Below are positions 34,864-44,564 of a DNA stretch of 64,000 nt, one piece after another. The stretch is from Flavobacteriales bacterium (GTDB lineage Bacteria > Bacteroidota > Bacteroidia > Flavobacteriales_D > Sanyastnellaceae), in assembly GCA_016722445.1 (NCBI GenBank), contig JADKIZ010000017.1, positions 1 to 64,000 on the forward strand, written 5' to 3'. The notes under the pieces were generated by a model, which was not told the DNA's origin, did no database searches, and worked only from the letters and a program-made list of their open reading frames with translations. How positions within the stretch are numbered: the stretch's first letter is position 1; the number at the start of each line of letters is the position of its first letter. Position numbers and translations under genes: made by a program.

Positions 34864-37811
34864 TTACAATTCTATGGTTATTCTCACATTGGTACCAGCA
34901 GCGCTTTCCTGATCGAACAAATCAGTAATGACCACATTAAAAGTTGTCTGATTCATTTTTTTCAATGCATCAATTTTTTCGCTTACCAGCGACATCCCCA
35001 TGGATATTTTGATATCACCCTCATGTAGTTCAGCAGATTTCTTGCGTCCTACGCCATTGTCCGTGATATCGATGCACAAGGTATCGTCCATCATCACACA
35101 AGAGATTTTTAGGATTCCCCTTCTTTGATCCAACAGCGGCATCAAACCATGCCAAATCGCATTCTCCACATAAGGTTGCAAAATCATTGTGGGTATGCGG
35201 AGATCGAGGTTTTCCGAAACTGATTCATCCATTTCAAGCACAAATTCAAAAGAATTCCTGAAACGCAGTTGTTCCAATGAGATATAAAGTTTCAGCCAAT
35301 CAATTTCCTTCTCCAGGCTAATTTCATTTTCCCGTGAATTATTCAACACCATTCTGATCAGCTTCGCAAACTTCGAGAGATAATCATATGCCTGCTGTGT
35401 TTCATTGTTCAACACAAAATCCTGAATAGAGTTGATCGAGTTGAAAATAAAATGCGGATTCATTTGCGCGCGAAGTGCAGTAATACGACTTTCTGCAATA
35501 AGCATTTCAATTTCACTCTTCTCTTTCAGTTTCCTGTTGTAGTGCGCTACACGGGCACGGATGATGAGATAAATAAACAACAACAATAACAATGACATGA
35601 GAAGAATAAACCACCATTTCACCCAAAATGGTGCTTTAATATCAAAACTGAAATACAGTTTAGACGAATGTACTTTTCCAGTTTGATCGACATCAGCAAG
35701 ATACAAATCATAATGTCCATGCGGTAATCTTTTGAATTCAACCACATCATTGGAAGTCAATTGCATGGTGGAATCATATCCGACAAGCTGATAAGCATAT
35801 CTTTCAGAGAACAATTCATGAAATGAAATCGCCGCGACTTGAAACACGATGTTGTTGTCAGTATAAGAAAGTGATTGACCCGTCTGGTAAGGATTACCAT
35901 TCACCAAGATGTTTTCCAGAATAATTTTTCTATTCATTTGATTTCCGTCAAACTTCATCAAATCGACCAATTCCAAGCCATCTCTGGTTACAACATAAAG
36001 CGTATTTCCTCTTTTGCAACAACCATTTGTTTCGTTACTATTCAGTCCATTTGAGCGGTTCAAAACACCAATGACCGATAAATCACCTTCGGTAAAGTAA
36101 TTGATACCTTGTTTGGTTGAGATCCACACACGACGTTGATCATCAACATGGACATCCGAACAGAAATCTGAACTCAGGCCATTTTCAGAGGAAAGTCTCG
36201 TGAATTCATTGTTTCGATAAATGAAAACACCAGCACTTTTTGTGGTGATGTAAATAGATCCCGATTCACTTTCAAGCATAGAAGTAATAACTTGTCCACC
36301 CAAAACCTCTGGAAATATTTCTTTGATTTCATTGTTTCGAAATGCATACAAACCATTTCGGGTACCAACCCATACCTCGTCCCTGCGTTGAATATACAGT
36401 AGGCAAGTGCCACGAACCTGCATGTTCACGATTTCTATCCACTTCAAATTTTCTATCCGATATAATTTGTTATAGGATAAACCGACAAGTCCAAATTTTG
36501 GATCATACGCCATATCATTGGTAGATACAGGTACATTTTTCCAATTGTCGCCGATGTATGTTGTCAAACGCAGTGAAACAGGATCCAATTCACCACCCGT
36601 AGAACCACAGTAATAAATGCGGTTGTTGCAACTTCTGATCCTTAAGTCACCAACGTTATTGATACTTGCCAACGGCAGACTTTTTCTGACGTTATTGAAT
36701 TGATCCAAAACATACACATGATGATCATTGGTTGCGATGTAGACCATGGAATCAATCACTGTAATATCCTGCACGGCCTCATCCAGACCAGGGTAATTTT
36801 GATAACTGACATTGTGGAGATAAGGAATATAATAAACTCCATTTTGAAGACTGCTCATCCAAATTCCGCCTTCAAAATCTTCTGTGATTGAACCGATCGT
36901 TTCACCTAAGAATAACATTTGAGGAATTGCGCTCAGTCTGCCATTTTGAAGCAAGGCAACACCATTTCCATTTGAAAGGCTCACCAGCAGATTACCTTCC
37001 CTATCTTCAAAAACCGTCAGGATGGTGGCCGCGAATTCCCTTACAAAACTGAATTTTCCATTATTGAATTCATACAATGAATTGAGAAAAGAAAACAGGA
37101 CTCGACCATCGCGGAGTTTTACCGAAGACATCCTCGAGTTGACGCCCTCAACCAAAGAAAACTGATCCGATCATTGAATACACGATCACCTTCTATGACG
37201 CCAACGTCCATCATTCCTCGTTTATCCTGCGTCTGAATTTTAAACGGAGTAGCATCGGTAATGGAAGCAACTGATTTTCCATTGTTCAGTGAATAAATAG
37301 CTGCATAGATGTTGGTGTTAAAATTTCGAATGGAAAACTGTGTATATCCGGATTCAGCAAAAACCACATAAGGATTGTAAGAAGTCCCTATGTGAATGTC
37401 GCCGTTGGTATCTATTTTGAACGAGACAATAGATGCGGCATCCTGTCTGATCTGAGCCGCCAGTGCATTGGATACCGGAAGTTTTTCCACCTGATCATTC
37501 GTGATTCTGCCAACCATACCATCTGAAGCCACGAAGAATACGTTGTTCTGCGCATCGATATCAATACAAATGATGCTGTTTGCAGTGACATTTTTCGCTG
37601 TGAAAAAATTGCGGAAATTCCGCCCATCAAACCGGCTGATACCTTGGTCACCAGCCATCCATACATATCCGTTTTGATCATTGATCACAAAATAACTGGC
37701 AGAACCGGGAAGACCGTCATTCACTCCAAGGTTTCTATACACCGGATGTTGCCCCCAACAGCATACACCGAAGAGGATTGTAATTAAAACGATCAACAGC
37801 CTGGTCCACAT
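34864..37811 (-). CDS. LytS-type sensor histidine kinase with two-component propeller, one frameshift
   Basis: Two frames form one protein of about 980 residues. The first (start 37811; signal MWTRLLIVLITILFGVCCWG) begins a two-component-regulator propeller (NLGVNDGLPGSASYFVINDQ, WMAGDQGISRFDG). The second, from about 37155, continues it (VWVGTRNGLYAF, FCSDVHVDDQRRVWISTKQG). One extra T in the four-T run (plus-strand A-run 37158-37161) joins them as ISFSLVEGVNSR. Then come a Y_Y_Y domain, a transmembrane helix (WWFILLMSLLLLLFIYLIIR) and a His_kinase module with AQMNPHFIFNSINSIQ (phospho-His) and an HATPase region (LQPYVENAIWHGL, DNGVGRKKSAEL). It senses an extracellular or periplasmic signal and phosphorylates the LytTR regulator. 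Confidence 0.85.
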
Positions 37812-37913
37812 ACTTTGCAATAATAAAACAGCATAGAGGCTCAGAAACGACCGATAACGAGCATTTCGGATCAAAAAAATCAGCATGCCTGTAGAAGTGA
37901 ATGATATAATTTA

Positions 37914-37921
37914 TACATTTG
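37914..37921 (+). promoter_or_regulatory. Possible -7 promoter box TACATTTG
   Basis: It matches TAnnTTTG and lies 18 bases before the ATG of the next + strand gene; no clear -33 element was found. Confidence 0.35.
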
Positions 37922-37938
37922 GTCAAATCACATCAGCA

Positions 37939-38764
37939 ATGAGAAAAAACCTTAACACCTTCCTTTGCACTTTGCTAATCGTCATTCCAGTATTCGTATC
38001 CGCTCAGAAATCAACCCAGGCCTCGAAAAAGCGGAACGAAGACAACTACATCTGTGATTAAGCCTGCTACCGTTAAACCTGCTGCGGTCAAACCAACTGT
38101 AAATACTTCAGTCAGAAATACAGAGATCAGGAAAACATCGCCTGTTACCACTGTACACAGTCATCCGGCATCTAGCGCGGTTTCCAAACCCATTGAGTCA
38201 AGGAAATCAAACCGGCGGACATCAAACCAATTACACCAATAGCCGAGCAGCCCCATGCCGAGCCAGCGATGCAAGGTCCTGTTTTTTCACCGGAGAAACC
38301 GACTTCCGGCACGATTTCGGGTCCACCATGTACCATCAATAAAGAGGCCCTGATTTGGCAATCCTATATTCAATATCGTTATCAAAATTGTAGAAGAGCC
38401 CGTTCAGAAAATCGTCATTGTGGTTGTGGCGCCGACATCCAGTTGGTGAATCCAACCGACGAGTCTCTAGACATATACATCAAATATGTTTCTTCAGTGC
38501 ATTGCCAACGTTGAGAATACTGCAATGCCAGAAAGGAAGTGGATTCAATATCCGACATTCGTGATAGCTCCCGGAGAAACCATAACGATTAGAGGAACTT
38601 GCAATGGCGGAATCCTCTATGAAGTGACTTCACATTATGATAAATCCATGGGCAAGAAGAACAGTTCTGTGGCGTATACGAATCCTGCTTTCATTGATCA
38701 TGGTTTTATTCGCAACAATTGTATCAATAAGACCGTGGTATTCGAGAATGAGAACAATGAATGA
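37939..38764 (+). pseudogene. Secreted protein gene broken by several frameshifts
   Basis: The ATG at 37939 starts a signal peptide (LCTLLIVIPVFVSAQ). After about 35 codons the frame fails, and other frames successively carry a Lys-Pro-Ala-rich linker (SVIKPATVKPAAVKPTV), a Cys-containing domain (WQSYIQYRYQNCRRARSENR, HCGCGADIQLVNPTDESLDI) and its end (PTFVIAPGETITIRGTCNGG, ending VVFENENNE). At least three shifts are needed to join them into one protein of about 270 residues. The final domain looks like a small beta-sandwich of unknown family. Given the other frameshifts nearby, it may be an intact gene in the organism. Confidence 0.5.
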
Positions 38765-38769
38765 TGTTT

Positions 38770-39260
38770 CTCATTCTAACTCTTGCCTTTCGACCACTGC
38801 GGGGTCGGATTCAGAATGAGAATGAAAATCAGAATGAGAATGAATATTTAGGCGAATGAGACTATGCATAGTTAAGTTTTTTCTGCGATCTCCGCTGCTC
38901 TGAGATCTCTGCGTTCAGAAACTTCGGGACGCCGAGAACGCCGAGGAGCGGAGTACGCGGAGTTTTTCTGCGATCTCAGCTCCTCTGTGCACTCCGCGTC
39001 CGGTTTTAGAATGAGAATGAACATACAGACAAATGTGACTATGCATAGTTAAGTATTTTCTGCGATCACTGCTGCTCTGATATCACTGCCTTCAGAAACT
39101 TCGGGACGTTGAGGACGCTGAGGAGCGGAGTACGCGGAGTTTTTCTGCGATCTCCGCTGCTCTGCAAACTCCGCGTCCTGTTTTCCAATAAGTTTGCAAG
39201 ACAGTTCAGACCAGTCTTATATTCATTCGCATTCTGATTCAATTACTGATTCTCATTCTA
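38770..39260. repeat. GAATGA-type palindrome arms and 177-bp direct repeat
   Basis: CTCATTCTAACTCTT (38769-38783) faces AGAATGAGAATGAAAATCAG (38813-38832) around a GACCACTGCGGGGTC core, like the elements at 11040-11450. Two direct copies of about 165-177 bp start with GACTATGCATAGTTAAGT at 38860 and 39037. They contain TTCTGCGATC, TTCAGAAACTTCGGGACG and GAGGAGCGGAGTACGCGGAG. Each copy is itself partly self-complementary (CTCCGCG / CGCGGAG). Confidence 0.65.
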
Positions 39261-39702
39261 ACTCTTTCCATTTTTTATTCCGAAAAAATTTCTTGAATGT
39301 CAAAAAATATTTTCCCATTTTTTCTATGGGTCATTTTAATGTGAGTCATTTTAAAATTTGTTTTCATCGTCATTTTGTATCAAAAAAATAAGACGATGCC
39401 AGAGAATATCTTAAAACAGCCTGAAGAATACCGGCTTTTGTAAAACTTGCCCGCAAAACTATCTGGAATGACTTCCAAATTGTCATTTCAGAAACCGATA
39501 TGGAATATCTCAGTGTACCGTTAAGGGAGCTAGCGGCGGGTTCGAGCGATCAAATACTATGGCCGGAGCTTCTGATGAGGTAGTACGATCACTTGATTTT
39601 GCTCAAGAACAGTTGTGGCGTTCAAATTTCTAACATTAGACCAACATTTTAGCAACTTCTAAGGAAGTGCAGATAACTTCGCGGCGATTCAAAACTGAAT
39701 AC
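39261..39702. other. Intergenic stretch with possible small gene remnants
   Basis: No convincing gene precedes the transketolase. Short open stretches (MPENILKQPEEYRLL at 39395; KTIWNDFQIVISETDMEYLS about 39447-39506 in another frame) look like fragments of a decayed gene, but no family is recognised. The transketolase promoter should lie at the right end. Confidence 0.3.
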
Positions 39703-40548
39703 ATGCAATCGACCGAAGAACTCAAAAAAATTGCGTCACAGGTAAGACGCGACATTGTGCGGATGGTACATGCCGTGAATAGCGGTCATCCTGGTGGATC
39801 ATTGGGGTGCACTGATTATTTTGTGGCACTTTACTTCCGTGTAATGAATGTGAATTTGTCCTCCTGGAATATGGATGGAAAAGGTGAAGACCTGTTCTTT
39901 CTGAGCAATGGCCACATCTCTCCGGTGTGGTACAGTGTATTGTCGAGAAAAGGATATTTCCCCGTGAGTGAATTATCTACATTCCGCAAAATCAACACCA
40001 GATTACAAGGGCATCCAACCACACACGAAGGACTTCCGGGAATTCGCGTGGCGAGTGGGTCACTTGGGCAAGGTTTATCCGTTGCGATAGGAGCTGCATT
40101 GGCTAAAAAGCTGAACAACGATAAATCGACTGTTTTCACATTGCACGGAGATGGTGAAATTCAAGAAGGACAGATTTGGGAAGCTGCGATGTATGCGGCA
40201 CACAATAAAGTCGACAACCTCATTTCCGCCATTGATGTGAATGGACAACAAATCGATGGTCCTACCAGCAAAGTATTGAGTCTTGGAAACCTTCGCGCAA
40301 AATGGGAAGCTTTTGGTTGGCTCGTTTTGGAGATGAATGGAAATGACATGGACGAAGTCGTAAAAACTTTAGAACATGCAAAAACACTCACAGGCAAAGG
40401 TCAACCCATCATGATTTTGATGAAAACCGAGATGGGAAAAGGCGTAGATTTTATGGAGGGTACCCACAAATGGCATGGCGTTGCGCCGAATGATGCCGAG
40501 CTTGAAAAGGCACTCTCACAATTGGAAATGACCTTAGGAGACTATTAA
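39703..40548 (+). CDS. Transketolase, N-terminal (thiamine diphosphate) subunit
   Basis: The ATG at 39703 gives 281 residues; the longer frame from 39667 adds unrelated sequence. Features are HAVNSGHPGGSLGCTDYFVA, HPTTHEGLPGIRVASGSLGQ and the ThDP-binding motif HGDGEIQEGQIWEAAMYAAH, followed by NLISAIDVNGQQIDG. With the next gene it makes the split transketolase common in Bacteroidota, which moves two-carbon units between sugar phosphates in the pentose phosphate pathway. The partner starts 15 bases downstream, so the two are one operon. Confidence 0.95.
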   Translation: MQSTEELKKIASQVRRDIVRMVHAVNSGHPGGSLGCTDYFVALYFRVMNVNLSSWNMDGKGEDLFFLSNGHISPVWYSVLSRKGYFPVSELSTFRKINTRLQGHPTTHEGLPGIRVASGSLGQGLSVAIGAALAKKLNNDKSTVFTLHGDGEIQEGQIWEAAMYAAHNKVDNLISAIDVNGQQIDGPTSKVLSLGNLRAKWEAFGWLVLEMNGNDMDEVVKTLEHAKTLTGKGQPIMILMKTEMGKGVDFMEGTHKWHGVAPNDAELEKALSQLEMTLGDY

Positions 40549-40563
40549 GACAAACAGAAGATT

Positions 40564-41526
40564 ATGCTCAATTTCGAAATCAAATCATCCAACGATACCC
40601 GTTCCGGTTTCGGTGACGGCCTTTCAGAACTCGGAAGAACCAATCCACGTGTGGTGGCTTTATGCGCAGACCTTGTAGGTTCTTTGAAAATGGATACATT
40701 CATCAAAGAAAACCCTGATCGCTTCTTTCAGATCGGAATAGCTGAAGCGAATATGATGGGCATCGCTGCCGGCCTCACCATTGGCGGATATATTCCCTTC
40801 ACTGGAACATTTGCGAATTTTTCTACAGGAAGGGTTTATGATCAAATTCGTCAGAGTATCGCATACAGTGACAAGAATGTCAAGATATGTGCTTCACACG
40901 CCGGTCTCACGCTTGGAGAAGATGGTGCGACACACCAGATTTTAGAAGATGTTGGTATGATGGCCATGTTGCCCAATATGACCGTGATCAATCCATGCGA
41001 TTACAATCAAACGAAAGCCGCAACCATTGCAATTGCAGCGCATCATGGACCTGTTTATCTCCGTTTTGGTAGGCCGAAGGTACCGGTTTTCACTGCACCA
41101 GACCACAAATTCGAAATCGGCAAAGCTTGGCATATACATCAAGGAAGTGATGTCACCATCATAGCCACTGGGCATCTTGTATGGAAATCCATAGAAGCTG
41201 CTCTGATTCTTGAATCTGAAGGTATCACGGTAGACCTCATCAACATACACACCATCAAACCGCTCGATGTCAAAGCGATTGTAGATTCTGTCGCAAAAAC
41301 TGGAGCAGTGGTCACCGCAGAAGAACATCAGATTACAGGAGGATTGGGAAGTATGGTTGCACAAGTGATTGCAACGCATCAACCTGCACCTATCGAATTT
41401 GTTGGCGTTCAGGATTCATTCGGCGAAAGCGGAACACCTGATCAGTTGATGAAAAAATACGGTCTTGAGAAGGAGAACATCGTAGCTGCTGCCAAAAAAG
41501 TGGTTGCCCGGAAAGTCATGGCTTGA
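40564..41526 (+). CDS. Transketolase, C-terminal subunit
   Basis: The 320-residue subunit contains the pyrimidine-binding and C-terminal domains of transketolase: RFFQIGIAEANMMGIAAGL with the Glu that activates ThDP, FTGTFANFSTGRVYDQIRQS, SHAGLTLGEDGATHQILED, GPVYLRFGRPKVPVF, then the TK_C domain (VTIIATGHLVWKSIEAAL, VVTAEEHQITGGLGSMVAQV, DSFGESGTPDQLMKKYGL). It pairs with the upstream N-terminal subunit to form the active enzyme. The start ATG at 40564 is 15 bases after the partner's stop. Confidence 0.95.
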   Translation: MLNFEIKSSNDTRSGFGDGLSELGRTNPRVVALCADLVGSLKMDTFIKENPDRFFQIGIAEANMMGIAAGLTIGGYIPFTGTFANFSTGRVYDQIRQSIAYSDKNVKICASHAGLTLGEDGATHQILEDVGMMAMLPNMTVINPCDYNQTKAATIAIAAHHGPVYLRFGRPKVPVFTAPDHKFEIGKAWHIHQGSDVTIIATGHLVWKSIEAALILESEGITVDLINIHTIKPLDVKAIVDSVAKTGAVVTAEEHQITGGLGSMVAQVIATHQPAPIEFVGVQDSFGESGTPDQLMKKYGLEKENIVAAAKKVVARKVMA

Positions 41527-41627
41527 TTTTTTTCGTCTTGAAATAAAGTTCAATAAGGTCATAGATCCGGATGATGTAGGCGTACTCTATTCCTAAGTAG
41601 ATCACCATACTTTATGCAACACCAAAA

Positions 41628-41650
41628 GCCCCTGAAAATATCTCAGGGGC
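41628..41650 (-). terminator. Rho-independent terminator for the SRPBCC gene
   Basis: GCCCCTGA / TCAGGGGC form an 8-bp stem. The T-run (AAAA on the plus strand, 41624-41627) lies on the minus-strand downstream side, so it serves the gene at 41684-42094. Confidence 0.75.
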
Positions 41651-41683
41651 AAAGAGCTTGTTTAATACGCTCGAGAAATATGA

Positions 41684-42094
41684 TTAATTGAGGACTTTAT
41701 CTCCGAGATGCTCGGAAAGGGGAATCCAAAAATCTTTCTTCCAGGTTTCAGTGAGCCATCCTGCGCAGTCTTCAGGTACGCCAATGTGATTAAAACTTAC
41801 ACGACTACCTGATTCCGTTTTCTCCATGTCCATGATCACGATGCTGTACATTCCGTCAGGGAATTCATCATGACGCCAGCTTTGAACGATTCTTTGGTTC
41901 GGAATCAAACGCATGATGTAACCGTGAGATTTGTTATTCCATGCATGAAATAATCCGCCTTCATGAGAATCCATTTGCGCAGACATTCCAGTGAGACGAC
42001 TGAGCAAATTCGCATCAGTCAATGCTTTATAAATTTCTTCAACACTATTTTCAAGTTCAATGACTTGAAAAATATTTTCAGTCTTAATTTTCAT
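41684..42094 (-). CDS. SRPBCC / AHSA1-like domain protein
   Basis: The 136-residue protein has the START/Bet v1-type SRPBCC fold of activator-of-Hsp90-ATPase-like proteins: IELENSVEEIYKALTDANLL, GGLFHAWNNKSHGYIMRLIP, RIVQSWRHDEFPDGMYSIVI, GSRVSFNHIGVPEDCAGWLT and TWKKDFWIPLSEHL. Bacterial members bind small hydrophobic ligands or act in stress responses; the ligand is not predictable here. It is a single-gene unit with its own terminator. Confidence 0.85.
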   Translation of the reverse strand: MKIKTENIFQVIELENSVEEIYKALTDANLLSRLTGMSAQMDSHEGGLFHAWNNKSHGYIMRLIPNQRIVQSWRHDEFPDGMYSIVIMDMEKTESGSRVSFNHIGVPEDCAGWLTETWKKDFWIPLSEHLGDKVLN

Positions 42095-42252
42095 TGCTTT
42101 TCGTGGTTAATACCAATTTAAAATAGCCGGTTTCGGGGTCAAAATTATGCCTTACCCATATACCCATGACATTTCTAAATTAAAATTTAGAACAAAACGT
42201 GGCTTCATACCCTCTTATTGACTCATAAACAATAAGTTATCAACAAAAAAAA

Positions 42253-42277
42253 GACCCGCCACAAGAAGTGACAGGTC
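42253..42277 (-). terminator. Rho-independent terminator for the SPFH gene
   Basis: On the minus strand GACCTGTCAC pairs with GTGGCGGGTC (two G-T wobbles) and is followed by eight T's (plus-strand A-run 42245-42252), 27 bases after the proposed SPFH stop. Confidence 0.7.
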
Positions 42278-42303
42278 GATTTATATCGTTGATTTTCTGA
42301 GGA

Positions 42304-43235
42304 TTACTTCGTTTTCCTATCCATCAGATTATTCATCCCCATCATCTGTTTCATGGTTTTTTCCATTCCTTCCGGAGAACCGTCGAGGAAAATGATATTT
42401 CCCTTGCCGTATTCAGCGAAATTTTTCACGGCTTCTGTCCACATACTGAACATGATTACACGGATGTATCCAGATTGGCTTGTTGCATTTCTTTGGCAGC
42501 GTTTTGCATACCCCGGGCCACTTCTTCACGGAATAAAGCCACACCCTGACCACGCATTTGAGCAGCTTCCCTTTCGGCTTGAGCAGCAATTTTGATGGCA
42601 TTACCTTCAGCTTCGGCGGCTTTGGTTTTGGTGATCAATAGAGCTTGACCTTCGTTCTCAGCAGCAGCTTTCAGGTTATTGGAAGCGACAACCTGCGCCA
42701 TGGATTTGATGATGGCTTCATCAAACGTGATATCATTGATTTGAAGATCCTGAAGGTGATATCCCCACTCTTCCAAACGATTATCGATTTCAGCTTTCAC
42801 GTGTTCTACGATTTCATTGCGCAGACCGAGCACTTCTGCTTGTTTTTTGGTTGCAACAAAAGCACGGATAGTACCTTCAATGGTTCTGACAAGCGCCTGC
42901 ATCAAACTTGTTTCATCGATAAATTTGAAGGCCACACGTTTGATCATTTCTTCCTCTCCATTCATCACAGAATAGAGCAACATCGACTTGAAATAGACAT
43001 TGGCCTGGTCAAAAGTGACAGCCTGAAATTCCATTTCAACTGACCTGTTTTGAGTACTGATCTTTTTGAAAATTCTTTCGATAAAAGGAATCCTCAGATT
43101 CAATCCCGGGCTCATTACCCTGCGATATTTTCCAAATACTGTGACAACGCCCATCAAAGTATTCGCGCGCTCCCCGAATAAATTTGGGACAAAAGAGCAA
43201 AGCCTGTCCCAATAATTCGGGATGCGCGAATTCAC
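42304..43235 (-). CDS. SPFH/band 7 protein, N-terminally truncated and frameshifted
   Basis: From about residue 28 the frame is a clear SPFH (stomatin/prohibitin) domain: GVVTVFGKYRRVMSPGLNLR, QNRSVEMEFQAVTFDQANVY, GYHLQDLQINDITFDEAIIK, then the Ala/Glu-rich helix (NEGQALLITKTKAAEAEGNA). Such proteins form membrane microdomain rings. The residues before 43154 are encoded by a 71-bp palindrome, and no N-terminal membrane anchor remains, so the 5' end seems lost. At the other end the frame stops at 42456 after NLDTSV, while a second frame carries the natural tail (VIMFSMWTEAVKNFAEYGKG, MKQMMGMNNLMDRKTK) to 42304. The frameshift could be a sequencing error, but the palindrome insertion appears real. 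Confidence 0.7.
43161..43231. repeat. 71-bp palindrome at the 5' end of the SPFH gene
   Basis: ATTCGCGCGCTCCCCGAAT (from 43161) and ATTCGGGATGCGCGAAT (to 43231) are inverted, as are TTTGGGACA and TGTCCCAA inside. The loop is AAAGAGCAAAGCC. It supplies the first 27 codons of the SPFH open frame, and this looks like an insertion. Confidence 0.7.
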
Positions 43236-43327
43236 AGGGATTTTGAATCAGAATAGAAAGGCACCGCATAATTTTATCTGAATAGTTAAGTGTATTTTTT
43301 TTTGAGTGTATCAGAAACATCTTCATT

Positions 43328-43369
43328 GAGTTATTCTATCTTGTCGCAATTGTTGGAACTTGGGTTTAA
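43328..43369 (+). repeat. Dispersed 40-bp repeat, copy 2
   Basis: TTATTCTATCTTGTCGCAAT followed by TGTTGGAACTTGGGTTTAA is a diverged copy of the motif at 8561 and 43752, in the same orientation. The stretch 43370-43751 between copies 2 and 3 contains an A/T-rich palindrome (TTTTTTTCTTGATAAAAAAA, 43424-43443) and no convincing gene. Confidence 0.5.
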
Positions 43370-43751
43370 AGTTGATTGTTGTCGAATGTGATTTTGAGGC
43401 TCCAATATTTTTCTCCGTACTTTTTTTCTTGATAAAAAAAGAAGCAAAAAAATCAAGGCTGTTGAGTAAATCCTTGAAATCCACAACATCTTCGGGCAGA
43501 CCAATCGGAACTCCTCCTTCATTCAAAAATGAATCAACCCATTTCCTCTAGGCGGAAATAATGTAGACATTTTTGAATTCAGTCGTCAAACACCCGATTG
43601 CTCTATTGCCCTGCGATGTTGGGATTTCTAAGGATTTTCTCAAAGGCCGGTCCGCGAGCCAAAGGATAAATCGGGCGTTCTATTTGTTCTACTAACTTCT
43701 AGCTTACTTCTTATTCCTATTCAATTTCAATCAATCAGAAGCATGTTAACA

Positions 43752-43793
43752 TGGCTATTCTATCGCATCGCAATTCTTGGAATCTGGGTTTAA
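43752..43793 (+). repeat. Dispersed 40-bp repeat, copy 3
   Basis: TGGCTATTCTATCGCATCGC followed by AATTCTTGGAATCTGGGTTTAA; nearly identical to the copy at 8561-8600. It lies just beyond the end of the methyltransferase gene. Confidence 0.6.
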
Positions 43794-43809
43794 CCTAAAG
43801 CAATGACAC

Positions 43810-44496
43810 CTATTTGACGGCAACGCCAAAAAGAACATAATTCAGATCTGCAGGAAGAATGTGGTTGAAGAGAGCTTCGTCACCAAGAGCCAGTGTGTTT
43901 CGCTGAAATTCGCTTCTACCAAATGCCGAGAGAAAGCCGGTTGTGGTGAAGTCAAAAGAATGGAATCCCGAAGTAAAAGTTTTCAATTCATCAATTCGCA
44001 CATAACGCCATGAATTACCCCATCTCACAAATTTCTTCCTCATGTAACGATGCATACCAGAAGCTTGTAGGTTTTCAGCGAATAGCAGGACGCCACCGGG
44101 TTTTAGCGCTTTTTTGATTTCATCAAAAGTTCTTTGTTGAGCTTCCGGATGATTATCACGACCGATACCACCAAGAATGGATTTGAACACAATGACGTCG
44201 AAGTGATTCTCATAAGGAATATTCATCGCGTCGATGTCCTTGTACTGAACCCTGCTTTCTAACCCATGTTTTACGTGCAAAGGTTTGGCAGTGCCTTCGG
44301 TGTTTTCCAGATCAGAGCATATCACCTCATAACCTTTCGATGCAAGCCAGAGAGAAAGACCACCTTCCCTCCCACCGAGTTCCAGTGCTTTGCCACTTTT
44401 GATTACAGGCAAATGCCTTTCCCACCATGGAAGAGCTTTTGACCATGTCCGTACGTCCCATTGGATGATGTCTTTAACCTGATCTGAATTCATCAT
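43810..44496 (-). CDS. SAM-dependent class I methyltransferase
   Basis: The 228-residue protein has methyltransferase motif I (GKALELGGREGGLSLWLASK), motif II acidic residue (YEVICSDLEN), a catalytic-core motif (FDVIVFKSILGGIG) and post-motif helix (FDEIKKALKPGGVLLFAENL). These bind S-adenosylmethionine; the substrate cannot be told from sequence. A basic segment (MHRYMRKKFVRWGNSWRYV) may bind the acceptor. Neighbours (a T9SS protein and repeats) give no clue. MM at the start leaves two possible ATGs one codon apart. Confidence 0.8.
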   Translation of the reverse strand: MMNSDQVKDIIQWDVRTWSKALPWWERHLPVIKSGKALELGGREGGLSLWLASKGYEVICSDLENTEGTAKPLHVKHGLESRVQYKDIDAMNIPYENHFDVIVFKSILGGIGRDNHPEAQQRTFDEIKKALKPGGVLLFAENLQASGMHRYMRKKFVRWGNSWRYVRIDELKTFTSGFHSFDFTTTGFLSAFGRSEFQRNTLALGDEALFNHILPADLNYVLFGVAVK

Positions 44497-44564
44497 TGGA
44501 TAATCATTCCTGTTGCAAAGAACAATATTCTCATCACAGTTTGAACATCCTTGGTCATGATTAT

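Noticed and set aside
42413..42601. Separate 62-codon minus-strand gene inside the SPFH gene
   Set aside because: It is an alternate frame of the SPFH C-terminal region and lacks any family features.
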